Part shown: positions 1 to 6,793 of the stretch, one piece after another | How the letters are laid out: every line of letters begins with the position of its first letter | How positions within the stretch are numbered: position 1 is the first letter of the stretch | Origin: a virus | Virus record (IMG/VR): IMGVR_UViG_3300042543_000245 | Coordinates: 1 to 30,815 of that record | Strand: one strand, 5' to 3' | DNA: 30,815 nt | Program-made: the position numbers and the translations under genes | Notes under the pieces: generated by a model | Told to the model about the DNA's origin: nothing | The model's database searches: none | What the model saw: the letters and a program-made list of their open reading frames with translations, nothing else

Positions 1-57
1 GTCGCCGCGGAGGAGGCGGAGCTTCGTCGGCTGTTTACGCGGTCCGCGTTTTCCCAT
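1..57 (-). CDS. terS: Terminase small subunit, N-terminal part (cut by window edge)
   Basis: This is the beginning of the small terminase subunit, the DNA-recognition partner that brings phage DNA to TerL for packaging. From the ATG at 57 the 19 visible codons read MGKRGPRKQPTKLRLLRGD, the classic opening of P27-family small terminases. The gene overlaps the end of the methyltransferase gene by 23 bases. It runs off the left edge of the window; the remainder is found at the right edge (30815-30410), but joining the two directly gives the wrong frame, so two (plus a multiple of three) bases must be missing at the junction. Recognition of the family from this short stretch is good, because both halves fit the same family in the right order. 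Confidence 0.8.
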   Translation of the reverse strand, partial: MGKRGPRKQPTKLRLLRGD

Positions 58-919
58 GCGTCACCTCCTCGCGTGTCGCCTTCTTGCCGGTCAGCGTTTC
101 CCACCGATTGACGATCACGTCGCAATACTGCGGGCTGATCTCCATGCCATAGCACTTGCGGCCGAGCTGCTCGGCGGCGATGAGCGTCGTGCCGGAGCCG
201 AGGAACGGGTCGTAGGCCAGGCCTTGCGGTGCGGTCGAGTTGCCCATGAGGTAGGCGAACAGCGAAACCGGCTTCATCGTCGGATGCTCTTGGTTTCGCG
301 ACGGCCTGTCGAACCGCAGCAGCGTCGTTTGCTTTCGGTCGCTGTACCACCCGTGAGCAGCACCATCCTTCCAGCCGTAAAGGCACGGCTCGTGCTGCCA
401 TTGATAGTCTTGACGACCCATCACCAGAACGTCCTTGGCCCACACAAGGCACTGCCGAACTTTCTCTCCGCAGTCTCGGATAGCACCTCGGAAGTTGAAT
501 CCCTCGCTGTCTGCGTGCCAGACATAAAAGGCCGCTCCAGGTTGCATGCTCGCAAAGGCCTGGCCGAAACAGGAAACAAGGAACGCTCGGAAGTCAGAGT
601 CTGACATAGAGTCGTTTGCGACGACCTTTCCGTCCGTCCTTCGGTTGCGTGCCTTTGCCTGTTCTGGCGTCTCGTTCATCCCAAGAGCGACGTTGTAAGG
701 AGGATCAGTGAGCATTAGGTCTGCCTTCGCCCCCGCCATTAGCCGCTCGACATCCTCGGCCTTCGTCGAGTCGCCGCAGAGCAGGCGATGATCGCCCAGC
801 GTCCACAGGTCGCCTGCCTTCGTGATCGGATCGACCGGAGGATCAGGGATTTCGTCCTCGACGATCTCGGCGTTCTCGCCCTCATAGAGTTCCGCCGCCT
901 CAGCCATGTCGGCGTACAT
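35..919 (-). CDS. DNA methyltransferase domain (beta-type, N6-adenine/N4-cytosine), downstream part of a ParB-MTase gene
   Basis: Type II-like DNA methyltransferase that would transfer a methyl group from S-adenosylmethionine to adenine N6 or cytosine N4. Visible motifs are the catalytic DPPY (motif IV, in LMLTDPPYNV), HPTMKPV, and the SAM-binding YDPFLGSGTT (motif I) followed by GMEIS. DPPY preceding the FxGxG motif is the beta-class order. Such enzymes are common in phages as solitary methylases that protect phage DNA from host restriction; no matching restriction enzyme is seen next to it. The reading frame is open upstream of the ATG at 919 to about 1093 and that upstream stretch continues the ParB-like protein encoded at 900-1295, so this is probably the C-terminal two thirds of one larger protein, separated by a one-base frameshift. 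If the frameshift is genuine, translation may begin at the ATG at 919. The stop overlaps the start of terS. Confidence 0.85.
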   Translation of the reverse strand: MYADMAEAAELYEGENAEIVEDEIPDPPVDPITKAGDLWTLGDHRLLCGDSTKAEDVERLMAGAKADLMLTDPPYNVALGMNETPEQAKARNRRTDGKVVANDSMSDSDFRAFLVSCFGQAFASMQPGAAFYVWHADSEGFNFRGAIRDCGEKVRQCLVWAKDVLVMGRQDYQWQHEPCLYGWKDGAAHGWYSDRKQTTLLRFDRPSRNQEHPTMKPVSLFAYLMGNSTAPQGLAYDPFLGSGTTLIAAEQLGRKCYGMEISPQYCDVIVNRWETLTGKKATREEVTHGKTRTA

Positions 920-1295
920 CTGCTGGAGCCCTTCGCTTCCGGTGTCGACTTCGCGGAGCAGGGCGTCGAGGGCGACCGCGTTCGTCTCGGCAAGGGCCGC
1001 GAGAGGATCGAGCGAGAGGAGCAGCTTGTCGGCCTCGGCCTCGTCGATGTCGAGGACCAGGACCGGGACCTCCTGGTCGGGCGTGGTTCTCGGCCCGCAG
1101 GTGACCGTCGACGAGGATCAGCGAGCCGTCGGGCAGCTCGCGGGCGAGCAGGGCGTCGGCGTAGCCGACCTCGGCCAGGATCCCGCGGAGGGCGTCGGCC
1201 TGGGCCTTCGGGTGTGTCCGCCAGTTCTTCGGGTTCGGCGTCAGGTCGCCGGCCCGGACGCGGCGTAGCTCGCGGACGCGGTCTCGGATCTGCAT
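900..1295 (-). CDS. ParB/sulfiredoxin-like nuclease domain, N-terminal part of a frameshifted ParB-MTase gene
   Basis: The first 65 or so residues read as a ParB-like N-terminal domain, with PNPKNWRTHPKAQ, a middle ILAEVGYADALLA and the hallmark LVDGHLRAE (the GHxR-like box). After that the predicted protein degenerates into a proline/arginine-rich shadow sequence, while the expected continuation (PDQEVPVLVLDIDEAEADK) appears in the reading frame of the downstream methyltransferase. ParB-like domains fused to DNA methylases are a familiar phage architecture. The start ATG at 1295 is preceded by GGAGG at good spacing. Removing one base at the AA of GAGAACCAC (1087/1088) would join both parts into a single 419-residue protein. 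The C-terminal half of this reading frame past about 1085 is therefore probably not meaningful. Confidence 0.75.
   Translation of the reverse strand: MQIRDRVRELRRVRAGDLTPNPKNWRTHPKAQADALRGILAEVGYADALLARELPDGSLILVDGHLRAENHARPGGPGPGPRHRRGRGRQAAPLARSSRGPCRDERGRPRRPAPRSRHRKRRAPADVRRHG
1083..1092 (-). other. Single-base frameshift site between ParB-like and methyltransferase parts
   Basis: On the minus strand the sequence GCCGAGAACCACGCCC would encode the expected RAETTPD only if one of the two adjacent A residues (1087/1088) were absent. The total span 35-1295 is 1261 bases, which becomes a multiple of three after deletion of one base. There is no obvious slippery heptamer, so a mutation or a sequencing/assembly error is likelier than programmed frameshifting. 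Confidence 0.75.
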
Positions 1296-1342
1296 TTATG
1301 GGCCTCCAGTCGTCACGGTACGGGAGTGCTACTGCGGATCAA

Positions 1343-1825
1343 CTAGCCCCCCTGTCGAAAACCTCCGGAAATACGCGTCGAGGGCTCGTGGGGTCTTCCG
1401 TCCTTTTTTGGCCCCGCGGCCGACCCCACCCCCTCGGCCATCCGGGCCTCCAGGACGCGACGGAACCGCTCTGGACGCTCGCGTGTGGCCCGATCGCGGA
1501 GCGTGCCATGCTCCGCCTCGATCTCGTGCCATGTGGCTGCCATGCGTCTGTAGGTGACGTAATCGCGTGCCTCTGGGTACGCGTGGACGATCCACACGTC
1601 GAACGTCCCCGAGGAGTGAAGCCGGACCGCGGCGTCGATCGCGTGCCAGCGAGCGGCCCTCGCGATCTCGCCGACGTGGTCGGGGTAGTCGTGGTCCGCG
1701 ATGTCGTCGGTCGTCATGGCATGGGCGAGGAGGTCCATGTCGATGATCACGTCGCCGCGTCTCGCGTGCTCGCGGACGAACGTCGTCTTCCCCGAGCAGA
1801 TATGGCCGGTGACGATGTGGATCAC
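1343..1825 (-). CDS. P-loop kinase-like protein
   Basis: Small P-loop NTPase of 160 residues that resembles phage nucleotide/polynucleotide kinase-like proteins. The N-terminus reads IVTGHICSGKTTFV, a Walker A motif within the first 16 residues, followed by DVIIDMDLLAHAM, matching the acidic motif of AAA-type kinases such as T4 PNK N-terminal domains. The substrate is not evident. The C-terminus (about residue 135 onward) is basic and proline-rich and probably disordered. The GTG start at 1825 overlaps the stop of the HNH gene as GTGA, which fixes the start and suggests translational coupling. In many phages a kinase of this type sits next to the HNH endonuclease near terS, as here. Confidence 0.75.
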   Translation of the reverse strand: MIHIVTGHICSGKTTFVREHARRGDVIIDMDLLAHAMTTDDIADHDYPDHVGEIARAARWHAIDAAVRLHSSGTFDVWIVHAYPEARDYVTYRRMAATWHEIEAEHGTLRDRATRERPERFRRVLEARMAEGVGSAAGPKKDGRPHEPSTRISGGFRQGG

Positions 1826-2118
1826 AGCCTGCCTCGCCTCCGCTGCTCTTCCCGCGTCTTCGTGCCGTGGCACGACTGGCACAGCGTCTGCAGGTTCGCG
1901 TCGTCGTCTGTCCCGCCCTCCTCGAGGGGCTGGACGTGGTCGACGTGGGCCGCCTGGCCGTAGACCACGCGAGAGCAGACGGCACAGATGAACGCGTCGC
2001 GACGCAGGATCCGCAGGCGGCGGGCCTTCCAGTCGGCGGTCTGGTAGTGGGCTCGCTCCTTCGTGACCGTGGTCCGCTTCATGCGTGGCGGCGACCATCG
2101 TTCGACTCGGGCAGGCAT
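1822..2118 (-). CDS. HNH endonuclease
   Basis: HNH-family nuclease of 98 residues. It shows two zinc-knuckle CxxC pairs (CAVC and CQSC) around the core HVDHVQPLEEGG...NLQTLCQSCHGTK, the typical beta-beta-alpha-metal nuclease fold. In HK97-like phages such free-standing HNH proteins encoded close to the terminase genes assist genome cleavage during packaging; the position here, shortly before terS in the transcription direction, fits that role. The start ATG at 2118 overlaps the stop of the upstream fibre gene as TGATG. Family assignment is secure; the role in packaging is inferred from context. Confidence 0.9.
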   Translation of the reverse strand: MPARVERWSPPRMKRTTVTKERAHYQTADWKARRLRILRRDAFICAVCSRVVYGQAAHVDHVQPLEEGGTDDDANLQTLCQSCHGTKTREEQRRRGRL

Positions 2119-3473
2119 CAGAATATCGACGTGAGGGCCGCCTGGATCGTCGTGGCCGCGAGGGCACAGCCGGCGTCGTTCAGATGGACCCCGTCGCCCG
2201 TGTAGGTGTTGATTTGAGATACCGGGTTAAACATCGAACCAGTTTCAGATATCCAGATATTTTTTGAACCGCCAACGGTTGACATAGTTGAAGCAAGCGC
2301 CGTGCGCAATGTCGCTAAGTTCGATTCGTTCGTTGTGTTTCCGGTTGGGAACGGCGACAGAACGACGCACCAGGTCGATGGGTAGAACGTGTTCCAGTAG
2401 TTAAGCCACTTTGCAAGGTTTGCCTGAGTGGTCGCGGTCGTGACGCCCTGGGAAATGTCGTTTATGCCGTGCTCCCAAAAGACCATAAACGGAGCATCGT
2501 TCAGTGTGTAGCGTCCATTAAATGCGCGAAGGTATTCGTGATGCGTGGACGTTGATCCGCTAATTGCCTTGTTGACAACCCGAGTTAGCACACCCTTTGT
2601 ATCGCGAAACCAGTTGCGCATCAGATACGGATACGATGCCGAATAGGCCGAGCCGGTTCCTGCGGTGATTGAAGTGCCGCACCAAACGACTGGGGCAAGA
2701 TCGGAAAAAACATCAAAATCGGTTTGCCATCCGTGAGTTGAATATGCAAGTTGAACAGCCGTCCGCGAACGAAGGGTAACCGTGAGCGCGGCAAACGAAG
2801 TGCCGGTCGCTTGACTCGTTGTGCTTGTGGCAGTCATCACGCCGCTAGCAACGCTAGCCGTCCAACCAGTCCCCGATGTTGAGACGACATCACAGTCGGG
2901 GGGGATCGTGTCGGTGATGGTGGTAGTTCCAGACGCCGTTGATCCGGATGAGTTTGAAGCGGTCAACGTGTAGTAAAATGTTGAGTTTCCGTTGTCGGTT
3001 GTGGCACTTTTCGTCACCGACAGACTTGCGCCCCCGGAGTTTGAAACGAAAGACCGCTGTATCGCCGGGTCTTGTGTCGGCACGGAAATAAGTGCCATTA
3101 GCATCGCGGCAGTATCTGCGCCCCAAAAAGAGTTTACGGGAATAACTAGCCCGCTTGGGCCAACCGTGTATTGAGCCGATTGCACTTGCGAGGAGCCGAG
3201 CGGGGTAGAAGTGCTTTGATAAACCAAATACGGCCCGAGCGTTTGCACGACGCAAGGAACGTTTGCAGTAATCGTAACGTTATCGATCCACTGGCCGCGA
3301 TATGCGTTCCCAATGCCAACGGAGCCGAACACAGTTCCGCCGCCGCCCTTTCGTCCGCTCCAGAAGTTGACAGAACTTCCACCGGCCACAAACGGAATGC
3401 CTTCGCTTGTGATTCTCTCGCGGATCAATGAGGGATTACGAACAGGGAAACGCGACGGAAATCCAGTGGGCAT
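2118..3473 (-). CDS. Tail fibre/tip protein with DUF11-like and SGNH hydrolase domains
   Basis: A 451-residue protein likely displayed on the tail. Residues 1-140 are unrecognised. Residues about 145-235 (LSVTKSATTDNGN ... YYTLTASNSSGSTASGTTT ... ITDTIPP) look like a DUF11/conserved-repeat beta domain common in surface proteins. Residues about 260-451 form an SGNH/GDSL-type esterase domain with CGTSIT (nucleophile Ser268; GTS in place of the common GDS), HGINDI (Asn338) and GDGVH (Asp427, His430). Such domains in tail fibres deacetylate surface polysaccharide, which is the likely role here. Start ATG at 3473 has GAGGAA five bases upstream. The gene is visibly richer in A+T than its neighbours, which suggests separate acquisition or exchange of the host-range gene. 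Confidence 0.82.
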   Translation of the reverse strand: MPTGFPSRFPVRNPSLIRERITSEGIPFVAGGSSVNFWSGRKGGGGTVFGSVGIGNAYRGQWIDNVTITANVPCVVQTLGPYLVYQSTSTPLGSSQVQSAQYTVGPSGLVIPVNSFWGADTAAMLMALISVPTQDPAIQRSFVSNSGGASLSVTKSATTDNGNSTFYYTLTASNSSGSTASGTTTITDTIPPDCDVVSTSGTGWTASVASGVMTATSTTSQATGTSFAALTVTLRSRTAVQLAYSTHGWQTDFDVFSDLAPVVWCGTSITAGTGSAYSASYPYLMRNWFRDTKGVLTRVVNKAISGSTSTHHEYLRAFNGRYTLNDAPFMVFWEHGINDISQGVTTATTQANLAKWLNYWNTFYPSTWCVVLSPFPTGNTTNESNLATLRTALASTMSTVGGSKNIWISETGSMFNPVSQINTYTGDGVHLNDAGCALAATTIQAALTSIF

Positions 3474-3487
3474 AGTATTCCTCGGAG

Positions 3488-3865
3488 TTAGTCGGCAATC
3501 GCGGCGATCCAGAGTCGCGAGCCGTTGGGCCAGAGTTGGTAGACCGTGTTCGATGCGCCTTTGTTCTCGTCTGCCGTCACCCTGACGGTCGTCAGGACGG
3601 ACGGCGTCCCGAGAGCGAGCATGGCCGCGTAGGTCGCGACTTGGGCGTAGGCCGAAGCGTCGGCGATGCCGTAGCCGGCGACTGTCGTGGGCTTGCTGGT
3701 GATCCCAGACCATGTCGTAGTGCCGGCGGGCCCCTGCGGTCCGGTCGCCCCGGTTGCGCCAGTGGCCCCGGCTGGGCCTTGCGGTCCGGTCGCCCCTGTA
3801 GGCCCTACGCCGCCAGAGACGGTGGCCTGGACTGTCTGATCGGTGACGTTTACTTCGATCGGCAT
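3488..3865 (-). CDS. Collagen-like short tail fibre protein
   Basis: A 125-residue fibre protein. After a 20-residue head (MPIEVNVTDQTVQATV) comes a Gly-X-Y stretch at about residues 19-48 (GPTGATGPQGPAGATGATG and on), which should form a collagen triple helix. The remaining C-terminal part includes SGITSKPTTVAGYGIADA, a motif common in phage tail-fibre shafts, and ends in a short beta domain with LWPNGSRLWIAAIAD. It lies between a small beta-rich protein and the SGNH-hydrolase fibre and probably trimerises as a stalk or adhesin with them. The start overlaps the stop of the upstream gene. Confidence 0.75.
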   Translation of the reverse strand: MPIEVNVTDQTVQATVSGGVGPTGATGPQGPAGATGATGATGPQGPAGTTTWSGITSKPTTVAGYGIADASAYAQVATYAAMLALGTPSVLTTVRVTADENKGASNTVYQLWPNGSRLWIAAIAD

Positions 3866-4185
3866 CAGCGGACGACCTCCCAGATCCCCTCGAGGGCCGT
3901 CTGGGCATTCCCGGCGGCCGGCGTCCAGACGAGCCGCCAGAGATACGTCCCGGCCGCGACGTTAGCCGCGGCAGCGGCCGACAGCCCGACGTTCACCTGA
4001 CCGGTCGCGATATTCACCGTCGACACCGTCAGGGCCTGGACGGTCGCGAACGTCACGGCCGACACGATCTCGGCTGAGAACGTGTAGCCGGTGAGGGCGA
4101 TCGAGAAGTCGAGCAGTTGCGACACGGCCTGGCCTTGCTTCACGATGATGTTCAGCGTGCCGGGCGTTGCGGATACGGTAGCCAT
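3865..4185 (-). CDS. Hypothetical beta-rich protein, probably tail-fibre associated
   Basis: A 106-residue protein with alternating hydrophobic strands and a pattern (IVKQGQAVSQLLDFSIALTGYTFSAEI ... GTYLWRLVWTPAAG) resembling the beta-sandwich domains of baseplate upper proteins and other phage adhesin-anchoring proteins. It precedes, and overlaps by one base-sharing junction, the collagen-like fibre gene, so a role in attaching the fibres to the tail is likely but inferred only from position and composition. No catalytic motif is visible. Confidence 0.6.
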   Translation of the reverse strand: MATVSATPGTLNIIVKQGQAVSQLLDFSIALTGYTFSAEIVSAVTFATVQALTVSTVNIATGQVNVGLSAAAAANVAAGTYLWRLVWTPAAGNAQTALEGIWEVVR

Positions 4186-4195
4186 GACGAAAAGC

Positions 4196-4540
4196 CTACG
4201 CGTCGTCTAGCGGGGTGAATCTCGGATTCCATCTCGTCTGGGTCTCGTCCTCGCTCCACCTCTCGGCTCGCAGCTCGGCGGCTCGTCGGTAGATTTCCTC
4301 GACCGGTATGTCGACGAACTCCGGCTGGGGCGGATACTCGACGCCGGGCCGCGGACCGTGCTTCCCAGGAGGCAGGTCGGAGAGTTGACCGTGAAGGGCA
4401 CGGTAGACCCGCTTCACAGGCACACCCGCAGCCGCGGCCGCCTCGGCTCGCGTTGCTCCGCCGGCGATCGCTCTCCGGACGATCCGCTCCTGGGCAGCCG
4501 TCAGGATCCGTCCGCTGTTCGCGAACCGTGGACGCCTCAC
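4196..4540 (-). CDS. HTH DNA-binding protein (candidate late regulator)
   Basis: A 114-residue protein with a helix-turn-helix of homeodomain/resolvase type at about residues 14-50 (ILTAAQERIVRRAIAGG then RAEAAAAAGVPVKRVYRAL). The C-terminal part is charged (VEEIYRRAAELRAERW) and unassigned. The GTG start at 4540 overlaps the stop of the RusA gene as GTGA, so it is expressed with the replication genes and lies just upstream of the fibre and packaging genes. It could be an activator of late transcription; this is inference from position only. A terminase-like role is less likely because TerS is identified elsewhere. Confidence 0.65.
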   Translation of the reverse strand: MRRPRFANSGRILTAAQERIVRRAIAGGATRAEAAAAAGVPVKRVYRALHGQLSDLPPGKHGPRPGVEYPPQPEFVDIPVEEIYRRAAELRAERWSEDETQTRWNPRFTPLDDA

Positions 4541-4980
4541 GGAGGCAGGCTCCGGATCGTGATCCCTGTCCGAGGTCCTTCCCCACAAATCGCGTAGCGT
4601 TTCAGGCAGCGGCCCTCGACGACCTGCGAGTCGTCCTTCCACACGGACCCGGTCTTCGTGATCGCGTCCGCGACACCTTTCGCGAGATTGTCCCAGTCGC
4701 CACACCGCAGGCCCGGCCAGGCCGGAGCCGTCGACCGCAGCTCGCCCGAGGTGGTCAGGTGGGAAAGTGGGCGGCCGAACACACAGACGACCTCGAGGAC
4801 GAACGCGGAGGAATCGTCCAGTGAGATCCTCCGACGTGCCGCCTCGGCCTTCACGATCAGGCCCACGGCCTCCTTGAACGCGACGATCCCATTGTCCGGC
4901 GTGTACATGCGACCGCCGCGGGTGCTTCGTGCCCGCGGCTGGGGAACGGCGTCGCCTGGTATGTCGACGGTGAACTCCAC
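4537..4980 (-). CDS. rusA: RusA-family Holliday junction resolvase
   Basis: Structure-specific endonuclease of 147 residues that resolves branched DNA created by phage replication and recombination. The N-terminus carries VPQPRARS (family signature PxpkxRpR) and the core reads GDWDNLAKGVADAIT followed by GSVWKDDSQVV, giving the conserved aspartates that bind magnesium. Length matches the family (about 120-150 residues). The GTG start at 4980 follows GGAGGCGG at good spacing. It lies at the end of the replication block, downstream of the replisome organiser and Sak4-type recombinase. Confidence 0.92.
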   Translation of the reverse strand: MEFTVDIPGDAVPQPRARSTRGGRMYTPDNGIVAFKEAVGLIVKAEAARRRISLDDSSAFVLEVVCVFGRPLSHLTTSGELRSTAPAWPGLRCGDWDNLAKGVADAITKTGSVWKDDSQVVEGRCLKRYAICGEGPRTGITIRSLPP

Positions 4981-5027
4981 GATCCGCCTCCGTGCGGACC
5001 TTCACCGTAGATTTCCTGCCCTGCGAA

Positions 5028-5327
5028 TCAACCGGCGAGGTGAATGTGGAGCCGGTGCGCTGCGAAGAAGTCGTAGGAGTCGTCGTCCATGAAGACGACG
5101 ATCGACAGCTCGGCCCGCTTGAATCCGTACTTGATCATCAGCCGGTCGCGGAGATCCTGGAGCCGGTCGGCTCCCTTCCCGGTGAACTTTGGGAAGACGA
5201 CGCGTATGAACGTGTGATAATCGTGGAAGTGATCGACCCAGAGCTTCGTCGGCGTCGCGACCCCGTCGCCGAACACGGCAACGAACTCCTTCTCAAGCTG
5301 CTCGGTCGTCAGGTGTAGGCAAGCCAT
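5028..5327 (-). CDS. Hypothetical protein
   Basis: A 99-residue protein with no recognised family. It is a mixed alpha/beta sequence with a histidine/aromatic-rich middle (WVDHFHDYHTFIRVVFPKF) and an acidic patch MDDDSYDFF near the end, finishing in HRLHIHLAG. The start ATG at 5327 has GGAGGG six bases upstream. It lies between a small hypothetical gene and RusA in the replication operon. No function can be assigned. Confidence 0.7.
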   Translation of the reverse strand: MACLHLTTEQLEKEFVAVFGDGVATPTKLWVDHFHDYHTFIRVVFPKFTGKGADRLQDLRDRLMIKYGFKRAELSIVVFMDDDSYDFFAAHRLHIHLAG

Positions 5328-5375
5328 CCGTGGCCCTCCGCGGTCGAGTCTATTGGCGTCCTGTGGAGGGCGGAT

Positions 5376-5603
5376 TCACGTCCTGTGTCCTCCGCCCTGT
5401 GGCCGGCTGATCCCGGCGTTCCATTTCGCGATCTTCGCGCTCGCGGCCTCCTCGGTCTCGGCCATGCGTCGCCCGATGTGAGCCTCGCGGAGTTTGCGGG
5501 CTTCGATCTCGATCGCCGGAGCGAGCCGAAGACTCGACATGCTCGCGGCGTCCTCGGCAGGATCGACCCATGGCTCCGATCCGGTGTTCAGTGGTCGTCC
5601 CAT
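5376..5603 (-). CDS. Small hypothetical protein
   Basis: A 75-residue, mostly helical, charged protein with the middle IEIEARKLREAHIGRRMAETEEAASAKIAKW expected to form a long amphipathic helix. The start overlaps the stop of the replisome-organiser-like gene as TAATG, suggesting coupled translation. In phages a small helical gene right after the initiator often encodes a partner such as a helicase loader, but no motif supports this here and it is offered only as an idea. Confidence 0.6.
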   Translation of the reverse strand: MGRPLNTGSEPWVDPAEDAASMSSLRLAPAIEIEARKLREAHIGRRMAETEEAASAKIAKWNAGISRPQGGGHRT

Positions 5604-6475
5604 TACGCGGCTCCCTCCTGTGACCTGATCTGCTCCGCGAGCTTCCGCTTCGTCGCCTCGAACGCCGCGGCGTCGCTCCCCGACCAGGCCTGCGGAGGCG
5701 GCCGGTCTTCCTGGCCTCGGAATCCTCCGCGGGCCTGGCCGTGGTCTCGCGGGTTATCGAACTGGCCCCCGAGGACCTTGTCGACGAAGCCCGGCGCGAG
5801 GAGCTGCGGCAGCGTCACCGGGTCGCGGAAGTAGCGGCAGCGAGGCAGGGCCTCGATCGCCGCGAGGGCCTTCTCGAACCAGCCGTCCTCCGACAGCCGC
5901 TCCCCGACCTTGTCGGGCGGTCCAGGCAGCCGCCAGGGGCGACCCGTGCCAGCCGCCCAGGCCTTGCGGAGCGTCTCCCAGCCGGCAGGCCCGGCAGGGG
6001 CTCGGTCCGGGTCCCCTTGCGCAGCCGTCCCGGGGGAAGAAGAAGAATTTCTATCTCCTCTCTCTCTGGCGCGTTGCGCCCCGGTCGGGGGCGCTACGCG
6101 CCCCGGCTGGGGGCGCGTAGCGCCCCCGACCTTGTCGACCTGGTGTCGGACGGTCGCCAGAGCCCTTGATTTCGCGGCTGTTGAGAACCTGGCGTCCCAT
6201 CCGGGGATACCAACGGTCCCATTTTCCGCGTCGATCACGAGCCAGCCAACGTCCTGGACCGCGTACCAGAAGGCCTCGTCGCCTCCGCAGACCTTCGACA
6301 GGAGCCGGAGCGACATCCGGGCCGACCCGTCGGAGCTGTTCAGGGCCGACCATCCCCAGAGCATCAGGAGCCGACCGACGACCTGGTCGACCTCGAGGCC
6401 GGTCCGGTCGACGAGGTCGAGGACCTCGGGCTTCTGGGGTAGGCATACGTCGTAGGGAATCCATTCACCGGCCAT
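5603..6475 (-). CDS. Replisome organiser/replication initiation-like protein
   Basis: A 290-residue protein. Residues 1-110 (GEWIPYDVCLPQKPEVLDLVDRTG split over a winged-helix-like pattern, then VVGRLLMLWGWS and SLRLLSKVCGG) resemble the N-terminal DNA-binding domain of phage replisome organisers. A low-complexity linker follows at about 118-165 (rich in R, P, G, S), and the C-terminus is helical. Such proteins bind repeats at the phage origin and recruit the host helicase. The origin is commonly inside the gene itself, and this gene does contain 22-bp tandem repeats in exactly the linker-coding part. Start at ATG 6475 is favoured over GTG 6496 because AGGAGG lies eight bases upstream. It overlaps the upstream winged-helix gene slightly. 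Confidence 0.7.
   Translation of the reverse strand: MAGEWIPYDVCLPQKPEVLDLVDRTGLEVDQVVGRLLMLWGWSALNSSDGSARMSLRLLSKVCGGDEAFWYAVQDVGWLVIDAENGTVGIPGWDARFSTAAKSRALATVRHQVDKVGGATRPQPGRVAPPTGAQRARERGDRNSSSSPGTAAQGDPDRAPAGPAGWETLRKAWAAGTGRPWRLPGPPDKVGERLSEDGWFEKALAAIEALPRCRYFRDPVTLPQLLAPGFVDKVLGGQFDNPRDHGQARGGFRGQEDRPPPQAWSGSDAAAFEATKRKLAEQIRSQEGAA
6036..6134. repeat. Iteron-like tandem repeats with large inverted repeat (candidate replication origin)
   Basis: Three consecutive 22-bp units lie at 6069-6090, 6091-6112 and 6113-6134, each beginning GCGC and containing GCGCCCC. Within them a perfect 22-bp inverted repeat (6083-6104 with 6110-6131) is separated by only five bases and could extrude as a cruciform. 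Immediately to the left is a strand-asymmetric run (6036-6067, GAAGAAGAAGAATTTC then CTCCTCTCTCTCT) that is A+T-richer than its surroundings. Iterons inside the initiator gene next to an easily melted tract is the arrangement of the lambda origin. Function is inferred. Confidence 0.6.
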
Positions 6476-6791
6476 GTGCTGCCCTCCTGTATTCACACTC
6501 CGGACAACCGCTCGCGCTCTTCACCGCTCGGCCAGTCCTCTCGACCGCGCCGGTGCGAAGTAGCTCGTGCATCCTCCGCGCGACCTGCTGCTCGGTAAGG
6601 CCGGATCGACTGCCGATCTCCGTCTTCCCGGCAGGCCCGGCCGCCAGGGCCTCGACGATCCGCTTCGCGTGGTCGCCCTTGAACTCTTCGGAACGGGCGG
6701 CCGCCGCCTTGCTCGTCGCCGGATCATCGCGGCGAGCGGCCGAAAAGATCGGCAGGGCCTCAATCGCTTCCATGCTCGTCCGTAGCGTCAT
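6465..6791 (-). CDS. Winged-helix DNA-binding protein
   Basis: A 108-residue protein with a winged-helix pattern at about residues 40-90 (AKRIVEALAAGPAGKTEIG then GLTEQQVARRMHELLRTGAV), as in MarR-like and other phage regulators. The preceding RRDDPATSKAA is a motif often found ahead of this domain in phage proteins. A lone CPEC near the C-terminus could bind metal weakly. Likely DNA-binding regulator or replication accessory; target unknown. The ATG at 6791 lies two bases after the previous stop; an alternative ATG is at 6773. Confidence 0.7.
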   Translation of the reverse strand: MTLRTSMEAIEALPIFSAARRDDPATSKAAAARSEEFKGDHAKRIVEALAAGPAGKTEIGSRSGLTEQQVARRMHELLRTGAVERTGRAVKSASGCPECEYRRAAHGR

Positions 6792-6793
6792 GA

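Noticed and set aside
35-919. Restriction-modification system
   Set aside because: Only a methyltransferase part is present; no restriction endonuclease gene is adjacent. The HNH protein is better explained as a packaging-associated nuclease.
1083-1092. Programmed frameshift in the ParB-methyltransferase gene
   Set aside because: No slippery heptamer or downstream stem like that at the tail chaperone genes; a mutation or sequence error is simpler.
788-1963. Open frame on the plus strand opposite the ParB-like, kinase and HNH genes
   Set aside because: No motif, arginine/glycine-rich, and the opposite strand encodes clear domains with overlapping starts and stops.
3720-3810. Tandem DNA repeat in the collagen-like gene as a mobile or regulatory element
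   Set aside because: The repetition is explained by Gly-X-Y coding.
6069-6134. CRISPR-like array
   Set aside because: The repeats are directly adjacent without spacers and lie inside a coding gene; iterons fit better. No CRISPR array was seen anywhere.
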